Assembly (NCBI GenBank): GCA_037951165.1
Contig: JBBDHG010000436.1
Span: 124,001 to 188,000, forward strand
Length of the DNA stretch: 64,000 nt
Source: Lophius americanus
Taxonomy: Eukaryota > Chordata > Actinopteri > Lophiiformes > Lophiidae
Direction: 5' to 3'
Shown: one piece after another, positions 52,250-63,130 of the stretch
Layout: each line of letters opens with the position of its first letter
Numbering within the stretch: the first letter of the stretch is position 1
The notes under the pieces: model-generated
The model's input: only the letters and a program-made list of their open reading frames with translations
What the model was told of the DNA's origin: nothing
Databases searched by the model: none
Program-made: the position numbers and the translations under genes

Positions 52250-53690
52250 ACTTTAAACTAACATCAGACCTGATCATAACTAAATATTATATATTAATAT
52301 TATTTTACAATTTCACTGACTTATTAATACTTTAAACTAACATCAGACCTGATCTTAACTAAATATTATATATTAATATTATTTTACACTTTCACTGACT
52401 TATTAATGCTTTAAACTAAAATCAGTCCTGATCATAACTAAATATTATATATTAATATTATTTTACACTTTCACTGACTTATTAATACTTTAAACTAACA
52501 TCAGTCCTGATCATAACTAATATATTATATATTAATATTATTTTACACTTTCACTGACTTATTAATACTTTAAACTAACATCAGTCCTGATAATAACTAA
52601 ATATTATATATTTATATTATTTTACACTTTCACTCACTTATTAATACTTTAAACTAACATCAGATCTGATCATAACTAAATATTATATATTAATATTATT
52701 TTACACTTTCACTGACTTATTAATACTTTAAACTAACATCAGTCCTGATCATAACTAATATATTATATATTAATATTATTTTACACTTTCACTGACTTAT
52801 TAATACTTTAAACTAACATCAGTCCTGATCATAACTAAATATTATATATTAATATTATTTTACACTTTCACTGACTTATTAATGCTTTAAACTAACATCA
52901 GACCTGATCATAACTAAATATTATATATTAATATTATTTTACTTTCACTGACTTATTAATACTTTAAACTAACATCAGTCCTGATCATAACTAAATATTA
53001 TATATTTATATTATTTTACACTTTCACTGACTTATTAATACTTTAAACTAACATCAGTCCTGATCATCATTAAATATTATATATTAATATTATTTTACAC
53101 TTTCACTGACTTATTAATACTTTAAACTAACATCAGTCCTGATCATAACTAAATATTATATATTAATATTATTTTACACTTTCACTGACTTATTAATACT
53201 TTAAACTAACATCAGACCTGATCATCATTAAATATTATATATTTATATTATTTTACACTTTCACTGACTTATTAATACTTTAAACTAACATCAGTCCTGA
53301 TCATAACTAAATATTATATATTAATATTATTTTACACTTTCACTGACTTATTAATACTTTAAACTAACATCAGACCTGATCATAACTAAATATTATATAT
53401 TAATATTATTTTACACTCTCACTGACTTATTAATACTTTAAACTAACATCAGACCTGATCATAACTAAATATTATATATTAATATTATTTTACACTTTCA
53501 CTGACTTATTAATACTTTAAACTAACATCAGTCCTGATCATCATTAAAATATTATATATTAATATTATTTTACACTTTCACTGACTTATTAATACTTTAA
53601 ACTAACATCAGTCCTGATCATAACTAAATATTATATATTAATATTATTTTACACTTTCACTGACTTATTAATACTTTAAACTAACATCAG
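52250..53690 (+). repeat. Satellite rich in TATATTTATATT and CTAATATATT variants
   Basis: TATATTTATATT monomers occur near 52,132, 52,606, 53,000 and 53,237, and CTAATATATTATAT near 52,518 and 52,756. The last two lie about 238 bases apart within a three-monomer echo. A CACTCACTT monomer near 52,630 and GATCTTAAC near 52,352 are isolated. ACACTCTCAC at 53,413 is the earliest copy of the marker of the 555-bp repeat. Confidence 0.7.
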
Positions 53691-54210
53691 TCCTGATCAT
53701 CATTAAAATATTATATATTAATATTATTTTACACTTTCACTGACTTATTAATACTTTAAACTAACATCAGACCTGATCATAACTAATTATTATATATTAA
53801 AATTATTTTACACTTTCACTGACTTATTAATACTTTAAACTAACATCAGACCTGATCATCATTAAAATATTATATATTAATATTATTTTACACTTTCACT
53901 GACTTATTAATACTTTAAACTAACATCAGTCCTGATCATCATTAAAATATTATATATTAATATTATTTTACACTTTCACTGACTTATTAATGCTTTAAAC
54001 TAAAATCAGACCTGATCATAACTAAATATTATATATTAATATTATTTTACACTTTCACTGACTTATTAATGCTTTAAACTAATATCAGACCTGATCATAA
54101 CTAAATATTATATATTAATATTATTTTACACTTTCACTGACGTATTAATACTTTAAACTAACATCAGACCTGATCATAACTAAATATTATATATTAATAT
54201 TATTTTACAC
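53690..54210 (+). repeat. Higher-order block VI, detached fragment
   Basis: CTAATTATTATATATTAAAA (53,783), two CATCATT monomers, CTAAAATCAG, CTAATATCAG and GACGTATT (near 54,140) match 48.57-49.0 kb at offset 5,211. It is about six monomers from the middle of block VI embedded in otherwise different satellite, with no block VI sequence on either side. Confidence 0.82.
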
Positions 54211-54439
54211 TTTCACTGACTTATTAATGCTTTAAACTAACATCAGTCCTGATCATAACTAAATATTATATATTAATATTATTTTACACTTTCACTGACT
54301 TATTAATACTTTAAACTAACATCAGTCCTGATCATAACTAATATATTATATATTAATATTATTTTACACTTTCACTGACTTATTAATACTTTAAACTAAC
54401 ATCAGTCCTGATCATAACTAAATATTATATATTAATATT

Positions 54440-54994
54440 ATTTTACACTTTCACTGACTTATTAATACTTTAAACTAACATCAGACCTGATCATAACTAA
54501 ATATTATATATTAATATTATTTTACACTCTCACTGACTTATTAATACTTTAAACTAACATCAGACCTGATCATAACTAAATATTATATATTAATATTATT
54601 TTACACTTTCACTGACTTGTTAATACTTTAAACTAACATCAGTCCTGATCATAACTAAATATTATATATTAATATTATTTTACACTTTCACTGACTTATT
54701 AATACTTTAAACTAACATCAGTCCTGATCATCATTAAAATATTATGTATTAATATTATTTTACACTTTCACTGACTTATTAATACTTTAAACTAACATCA
54801 GACCTGATCATAACTAAATATTATATATTAATATTATATTACACTTTCACTGACTTATTAATACTTTAAACTAACATCAGTCCTGATCATCATTAAAATA
54901 TTATATATTAATATTATTTTACACTTTCACTGACTCATTAATACTTTAAACTAACATCAGTCCTGATCATAACTAAATATTATATATTAATATT
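54440..54994 (+). repeat. 7-monomer tandem repeat (555 bp), copy 1
   Basis: Markers are ACACTCTCAC (54,524), GACTTGTTAATAC (54,614), TATGTATTAAT (54,743), ATATTATATTACAC (54,831) and GACTCATT near 54,933. Each recurs 555 bases later. Parts of the set also occur at 60.3 and 61.2 kb (TATGTATT, ATTATATTAC). Confidence 0.85.
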
Positions 54995-55549
54995 ATTTTA
55001 CACTTTCACTGACTTATTAATACTTTAAACTAACATCAGACCTGATCATAACTAAATATTATATATTAATATTATTTTACACTCTCACTGACTTATTAAT
55101 ACTTTAAACTAACATCAGACCTGATCATAACTAAATATTATATATTAATATTATTTTACACTTTCACTGACTTGTTAATACTTTAAACTAACATCAGTCC
55201 TGATCATAACTAAATATTATATATTAATATTATTTTACACTTTCACTGACTTATTAATACTTTAAACTAACATCAGTCCTGATCATCATTAAAATATTAT
55301 GTATTAATATTATTTTACACTTTCACTGACTTATTAATACTTTAAACTAACATCAGACCTGATCATAACTAAATATTATATATTAATATTATATTACACT
55401 TTCACTGACTTATTAATACTTTAAACTAACATCAGTCCTGATCATCATTAAAATATTATATATTAATATTATTTTACACTTTCACTGACTCATTAATACT
55501 TTAAACTAACATCAGTCCTGATCATAACTAAATATTATATATTAATATT
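54995..55549 (+). repeat. 7-monomer tandem repeat (555 bp), copy 2
   Basis: ACACTCTCAC 55,079, GACTTGTT 55,169, TATGTATT 55,298, then ATTATATTACAC and GACTCATT, all at a constant offset of 555. I saw no difference between the two copies on reading, which points to a very recent duplication or an assembly artefact. Confidence 0.85.
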
Positions 55550-55948
55550 ATTTTACACTTTCACTGACTTATTAATACTTTAAACTAACATCAGTCCTGA
55601 TCATAACTAAATATTATATATTAATATTATTTTACACTTTCACTGACTTATTAATACTTTAAACTAACATCAGACCTGATCATAACTAATATATTATATA
55701 TTAATATTATTTTACACTTTCACTGACTTATTAATACTTTAAACTAACGTCAGACCTGATCATCATTAAATATTATATATTAATATTATTTTACACTTTC
55801 ACTGACTTATTAATACTTTAAACTAACATCAGACCTGATCATAACTAAATATTATATATTAATATTATTTTACACTTTCACTGACTTATTAATACTTTAA
55901 ACTAACATCAGTCCTGATCATAACTAAATATTATATATTAATATTATT

Positions 55949-56110
55949 TTACACTTTCACTGACTTATTAAAGATTTTAAACTATCATCAGACCTAATCA
56001 TAACTAAATATTATATATTAATATTATTTTACACTTTCACTGACTTATTAAAGATTTTAAACTAACATCAGACCTAATCATAACTAAATATTATATATTA
56101 ATATTATTTT
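55949..56110 (+). repeat. Adjacent pair of TTAAAGATTTTAAAC monomers
   Basis: Two neighbouring 80-bp monomers carry ATTAAAGATTTTAAAC (55,967 and 56,047) together with GACCTAATCATAAC, which destroys the TGATCA site. They differ at one base (CTATCATC against CTAACATC). The same linked pair of changes occurs singly at 61,881 and 62,832, so the left pair is a one-monomer tandem duplication. Confidence 0.85.
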
Positions 56111-56499
56111 ACACTTTCACTGACTTATTAATACTTTAAACTAACATCAGACCTGATCATCACTAAATATTATATATTAATATTATTTTACACTTTCACT
56201 GACTTATTAATACTTTAAACTAACATCAGACCTGATCATAACTAAATATTATATATTAATATTATTTTACACTTTCACTGACGTATTAATACTTTAAACT
56301 AACATCAGTCCTGATCATAACTAAATATTATATATTAATATTATTTTACACTTTCACTGACTTATTAATACTTTAAACTAACATCAGACCTGATCATAAC
56401 TAAATATTATATATTAATATTATTTTACACTTTCACTGACTTATTAAAACTTTAAACTAACATCAGTCCTGATCATAACTAAATATTATATATTAATAT

Positions 56500-57210
56500 T
56501 ATTTTACACTTTCACTGACTTATTAATACTTTAAACTAACATCAGACCTGATCATAACTAAATATTATATATTAATATTATTTTACACTTTCACTGACTT
56601 ATTAATACTTTAAACTAACATCAGACCTGATCATAACTAAATATTATATATTAATATTATTTTACTTTCACTGACTTATTAATGCTTTAAACTAACATCA
56701 GACCTGATCATAACTAAATATTATATATTAATATTATTTTACACTTTCACTGACTTATTAATACTTTAAACTAACATCAGACCTGATCATAACTAAATAT
56801 TATATATTAATATTATTTTACACTTTCACTGACTTAATAATACTTTAAACTAACATCATTCCTGATCATAACTAAATATTATATATTAATATTATTTTAC
56901 ACTTTCACTGACTTATTAATACTTTAAACTAACATCAGTCCTGATCATAACTAAATATTATATATTAATATTATTTTACTTTCACTGACTTATTAATGCT
57001 TTAAACTAACATCATTCCTGATTATAACTAAATATTATATATTAATATTATTTTACACTTTCACTGACTTATTAATACTTTAAACTAACATCAGTCCTGA
57101 TCATAACTAAATATTATATATAAATATTATTTTACACTTTCACTGACTTATTAATACTTTAAACTAACATCAGACCTGATCATGACTAAATATTATATAT
57201 TAATATTATT
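56500..57210 (+). repeat. 9-monomer duplication (709 bp), zone VIII copy 1
   Basis: GACTTAATAATAC with CATTCCTGATC (56,831), a short TGCTTT monomer with CATTCCTGATTATAAC (57,011) and ATATATAAATATT near 57,115 recur 709 bases later. The period equals that at 50.8 kb but the variants are different, so the two duplications are separate. Confidence 0.8.
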
Positions 57211-57960
57211 TTACACTTTCACTGACTTATTAATACTTTAAACTAACATCAGACCTGATCATAACTAAATATTATATATTAATATTATTTTACACTTTCA
57301 CTGACTTATTAATACTTTAAACTAACATCAAACCTGATCATCATTAAATATTATATATTAATATTATTTTACACTTTCACTGACTTATTAATACTTTAAA
57401 CTAACATCAGACCTGATCATAACTAAATATTATATATTAATATTATTTTACACTTTCACTGACTTATTAATACTTTAAACTAACATCAGACCTGATCATA
57501 ACTAAATATTATATATTAATATTATTTTACACTTTCACTGACTTAATAATACTTTAAACTAACATCATTCCTGATCATAACTAAATATTATATATTAATA
57601 TTATTTTACACTTTCACTGACTTATTAATACTTTAAACTAACATCAGTCCTGATCATAACTAAACATTATATATTAATATTATTTTACTTTCACTGACTT
57701 ATTAATGCTTTAAACTAACATCATTCCTGATTATAACTAAATATTATATATTAATATTATTTTACACTTTCACTGACTTATTAATACTTTAAACTAACAT
57801 CAGTCCTGATCATAACTAAATATTATATATAAATATTATTTTACACTTTCACTGACTTATTAATACTTTAAACTAACATCAGACCTGATCATAACTAAAT
57901 ATTATATATTAATATTATTTTACACTTTCACTGACTTATTAATACTTTAAACTAACATCA
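57211..57960 (+). repeat. 9-monomer duplication (709 bp), zone VIII copy 2
   Basis: GACTTAATAATAC at 57,540 and CATTCCTGATTATAAC at 57,720 match copy 1 at offset 709. Private changes are CATCAAACCTG near 57,328 and CTAAACATTATAT near 57,660. After the ATATATAAATATT monomer it has one additional ordinary monomer before the GATCATGAC monomer. Confidence 0.78.
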
Positions 57961-58019
57961 GACCTGATCATGACTAAATATTATATATTAATATTATTTT
58001 ACACTTTCACTGACTTATT

Positions 58020-58700
58020 AATACTTTAAACAAACATCAGACCTGATCATAACTAAATATTATATATTAATATTATTTTACTTTCACTGACTTATTAATA
58101 CTTTAAACTAACATCAGTCCTGATCATAACTAAATATTATATATTAATATTATTTTACACTTTCACTGACTTATTAATACTTTAAACTAACATCAGACCT
58201 GATCATAACTAAATATTATATATTAATATTATTTTACACTTTCACTGACTTATTAATACTTTAAAATAACATCAGACCTGATCATAACTAAATATTATAT
58301 ATTAATATTATTTTACTTTCACTGACTTATTAATACTTTAAACTAACATCAGACCTGATCATAACTAAATATTATATATTAATATTATTTTACTTTCACT
58401 GACTTATTAATACTTTAAACTAACATCAGTCCTGATCATAACTAAATATTATATATTAATATTATTTTACACTTTCACTGACTTATTAATACTTTAAACT
58501 AACATCAGTCCTGATCATAACTATATATTATATATTAATATTATTTTACACTTTCACTGACTTATTAATACTTTAAACTAACATCAGACCAGATCATAAC
58601 TAAATATTATATATTAATATTATTTTACACTTTCACTGACTTATTAATACTTTAAACTAACATCATTCCTGATCATCATTTTAATATTATATATTAATAT
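58020..58700 (+). repeat. Ordinary satellite stretch with isolated variants
   Basis: Variants include TTAAACAAAC near 58,025 (the block VI marker, here without its neighbours), TTTAAAATAAC near 58,262, ACTATATATTATAT near 58,522 and GACCAGATC near 58,588 (also seen near 1,630). No repeated order was found in this stretch. Confidence 0.65.
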
Positions 58701-59740
58701 TATTTTACACTTTCACTGACTTATTAATACTTTAAACTAACATCCAACCTGATCACAACTAAATATTATATATTAATATTATTTTACACTTTCACCGACT
58801 TATTAATACTTTAAACTAACATCAGACCTGATCATGACTAAATATTATATATTAATATTATTTTACACTTTCACTGACTTATTAATGCTTTAAACTAACA
58901 TCAGACCTGATCATCATTAAAATATTATATATTAATATTATTTTACTTTCACTGACTTATTAATACTTTAAACTAACATCAGACCTGATCATAACTAAAT
59001 ATTATATATTAATATTATTTTACACTTTCACTGACTTATTAATACTTTAAACTAACATCAGTCCTGATCATAACTAAATATTATATATTAATATTATTTT
59101 ACTTTCACTGACTTATTAATACTTTAATCTAACATCAGACCTGATCATAACTAAATATTATATATTAATATTATTTTACACTTTCACTGACTTATTAATA
59201 CTTTAAACTAACATCAGACCTGATCATAACTAAATATTATATATTAATATTATTTTACACTTTCACTGACTTATTAATACTTTAAACTAACATCAGTCCT
59301 GATCATCATTAAAATATTATATATTAATATTATTTTACACTTTCACTGACTTATTAATACTTTAAACTAACATCAGACCTGATCATAACTAAATATTATA
59401 TATTAATATTATTTTACACTTTCACTGACTTAATAATACTTTAAACTAACATCATTCCTGATCATAACTAAATATTATATATTAATATTATTTTACACTT
59501 TCACTGACTTATTAATACTTTAAACTAACATCAGACCTGATCATCATTAAATATTATATATTAATATTATTTTACACTTTCACTGACTTATTAATACTTT
59601 AAACTAACATCAGTCCTGATCATAACTAAATATTATATATTAATATTATTTTACACTTTCACTGACTTATTAATACTTTAAACTAACATCAGACCTGATC
59701 ATAACTAAATATTATATATTAATATTATTTTACACTTTCA
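58700..59740 (+). repeat. Block VIII-a, copy 1 (~1 kb)
   Basis: CATTCCTGATCATCATTTTA near 58,663 leads into CATCCAACCTGATCAC (58,741), TTCACCGAC (58,793), GATCATGAC, a TGCTTT monomer, TTTAATCTAAC (59,122) and GACTTAATAATAC near 59,427. The same order reappears at 63.0-64.0 kb at offset 4,269, and its first part at 62.06 kb at offset 3,318. GATCACAAC is private to this copy; the later ones have GATCATAAC. Confidence 0.83.
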
Positions 59741-60687
59741 CTGACTTATTAATGCTTTAAACGAACATCAATCCTGATCATAACTAAATATTATATATTA
59801 ATATTATTTTACACTTTCACTGACTTATTAATACTTTAAACTAACATCAGACCTGATCATCATTAAATATTATATATTAATATTATTTTACACTTTCACT
59901 GACTTATTAATACTTTAAACTAACATCAGTCCTGATCATAACTAAATATTATATATTAATATTATTTTACACTTTCACTGACTTATTAATACTTTAAACT
60001 AACATCAGACCTGATCATAACTAAATATTATATATTAATATTATTTTACACTTTCACTGACTTATTAATACTTTAAACTAACATCAGACCTGATCATAAC
60101 TAAATATTATATATTAATATTATTTTACTTTCACTGACTTATTAATACTTTAAACTAACATCAGTCCTGATCATAACTAAATATTATATATTAATATTAT
60201 TTTACACTTTCACTGACTTATTAATACTTTAAACTAACATCAGTCCTGATCATCATTAAAATATTATGTATTAATATTATTTTACACTTTCACTGACTTA
60301 TTAATACTTTAAACTAACATCAGACCTGATCATAACTAAATATTATATATTAATATTATTTTACACTTTCACTGACTTATTAATGCTTTAAACTAACATC
60401 AGTCCTGATCATCATTAAAATATTATATATTAATATTATTTTACACTTTCACTGACTTATTAATACTTTAAACTAACATCAGTCCTGATCATAACTAAAT
60501 ATTATATATTAATATTATTTTAAACTTTCACTGACTCATTAATACTTAAAACTAACATCCGTCCTGATCATCATTAAATATTATATATTAATATTATTTT
60601 ACACTTTCACTGACTTATTAATACTTTAAACTAACATCAGACCTGATCATAACTAAATATTATATATTAATATTATTTTACACTTTC
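59740..60687 (+). repeat. 12-monomer duplication (948 bp), copy 1
   Basis: TGCTTTAAACGAACATCAAT (the ACGAAC part at 59,761), TATGTATTAAT (60,265) and GACTCATT with TACTTAAAAC and CATCCGTCC (60,533). The first two recur at offset 948 and the third at 1,027, which is one monomer more. Confidence 0.8.
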
Positions 60688-61630
60688 ACTGACTTATTAA
60701 TGCTTTAAACGAACATCAATCCTGATCATAACTAAATATTATATATTAATATTATTTTACACTTTCACTGACTTATTAATACTTTAAACTAACATCAGAC
60801 CTGATCATCATTAAATATTATATATTAATATTATTTTACACTTTCACTGACTTATTAATACTTTAAACTAACATCAGTCCTGATCATAACTAAATATTAT
60901 ATATTAATATTATTTTACACTTTCACTGACTTATTAATACTTTAAACTAACATCAGACCTGATCATAACTAAATATTATATATTAATATTATTTTACACT
61001 TTCACTGACTTATTAATACTTTAAACTAACATCAGACCTGATCATAACTAAATATTATATATTAATATTATTTTACTTTCACTGACTTATTAATACTTTA
61101 AACTAATATCAGTCCTGATCATAACTAAATATTATATATTAATATTATTTTACACTTTCACTGACTTATTAATACTTTAAACTAACATCAGTCCTGATCA
61201 TCATTAAAATATTATGTATTAATATTATTTTACACTTTCACTGACTTATTAATACTTTAAACTAACATCAGACCTGATCATAACTAAATATTATATATTA
61301 ATATTATATTACACTTTCACTGACTTATTAATACTTTAAACTAACATCAGTCCTGATCATCATTAAAATATTATATATTAATATTATTTTACACTTTCAC
61401 TGACTTATTAATACTTTAAACTAACATCAGTCCTGATCATAACTAAATATTATATATTAATATTATTTTACACTTTCACTGACTTATTAATACTTTAAAC
61501 TAACATCAGTCCTGATCATAACTAAATATTATATATTAATATTATTTTAAACTTTCACTGACTCATTAATACTTAAAACTAACATCCGTCCTGATCATCA
61601 TTAAATATTATATATTAATATTATTTTACA
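60688..61630 (+). repeat. 12-monomer duplication (948 bp), copy 2
   Basis: ACGAACATCAAT at 60,709, TATGTATT at 61,213 and GACTCATT at 61,560. Between the last two it gains an ATATTATATTACAC monomer (61,301), known from 54.8 and 55.4 kb, and loses the TGCTTT monomer of copy 1 near 60,394. The short monomer near 61,075 has CTAATATCAG where copy 1 has CTAACATCAG. Confidence 0.78.
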
Positions 61631-62200
61631 CTTTCACTGACTTATTAATACTTTAAACTAACATCAGACCTGATCATCACTAAATATTATATATTAATAT
61701 TATTTTACACTTTCACTGACTTATTAATACTTTAAACTAACATCAGACCTGATCATAACTAAATATTATATATTAATATTATTTTACACTTTCACTGACT
61801 TATTAATACTTTAAACTAACATCAGTCCTGATCATAACTAAATATTATATATTAATATTATTTTACACTTTCACTGACTTATTAAAGATTTTAAACTAAC
61901 ATCAGACCTAATCATAACTAAATATTATATATTAATATTATTTTACACTTTCACTGACTTATTAATACTTTAAACTAACATCATTCCTGATCATCATTTT
62001 AATATTATATATTAATATTATTTTACACTTTCACTGACTTATTAATACTTTAAACTAACATCCAACCTGATCATAACTAAATATTATATATTAATATTAT
62101 TTTACACTTTCACCGACTTATTAATACTTTAAACTAACATCAGACCTGATCATGACTAAATATTATATATTAATATTATTTTACACTTTCACTGACTTAT
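61250..62200 (+). repeat. 12-monomer duplication (951 bp), copy 1
   Basis: Markers are ATATTATATTAC (61,301), GACTCATT with CATCCGTCC (61,560), GATCATCAC near 61,675, ATTAAAGATTTTAAAC with GACCTAATC (61,881), CATTCCTGATCATCATTTTA near 61,982, CATCCAACC (62,059) and CACCGAC (62,111). Each recurs exactly 951 bases later. It overlaps the right part of the 948-bp copy above, because the two duplications share the GACTCATT monomers. Confidence 0.85.
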
Positions 62201-63130
62201 TAATACTTTAAACTAACATCAGACCTGATCATAACTAAATATTATATATTAATATTATATTACACTTTCACTGACTTATTAATACTTTAAACTAACATCA
62301 GTCCTGATCATCATTAAAATATTATATATTAATATTATTTTACACTTTCACTGACTTATTAATACTTTAAACTAACATCAGTCCTGATCATAACTAAATA
62401 TTATATATTAATATTATTTTACACTTTCACTGACTTATTAATACTTTAAACTAACATCAGTCCTGATCATAACTAAATATTATATATTAATATTATTTTA
62501 AACTTTCACTGACTCATTAATACTTAAAACTAACATCCGTCCTGATCATCATTAAATATTATATATTAATATTATTTTACACTTTCACTGACTTATTAAT
62601 ACTTTAAACTAACATCAGACCTGATCATCACTAAATATTATATATTAATATTATTTTACACTTTCACTGACTTATTAATACTTTAAACTAACATCAGACC
62701 TGATCATAACTAAATATTATATATTAATATTATTTTACACTTTCACTGACTTATTAATACTTTAAACTAACATCAGTCCTGATCATAACTAAATATTATA
62801 TATTAATATTATTTTACACTTTCACTGACTTATTAAAGATTTTAAACTAACATCAGACCTAATCATAACTAAATATTATATATTAATATTATTTTACACT
62901 TTCACTGACTTATTAATACTTTAAACTAACATCATTCCTGATCATCATTTTAATATTATATATTAATATTATTTTACACTTTCACTGACTTATTAATACT
63001 TTAAACTAACATCCAACCTGATCATAACTAAATATTATATATTAATATTATTTTACACTTTCACCGACTTATTAATACTTTAAACTAACATCAGACCTGA
63101 TCATGACTAAATATTATATATTAATATTAT
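62201..63130 (+). repeat. 12-monomer duplication (951 bp), copy 2
   Basis: ATATTATATTAC 62,252, GACTCATT 62,511, ATTAAAGATT 62,832, CATCCAACC 63,010 and CACCGAC 63,062, all at offset 951. After CACCGAC the right neighbour is the TGCTTT monomer of block VIII-a (as at 58.9 kb), whereas copy 1 continues to the ATTATATTAC monomer. The joint lies close to the GATCATGAC monomer. Confidence 0.85.
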
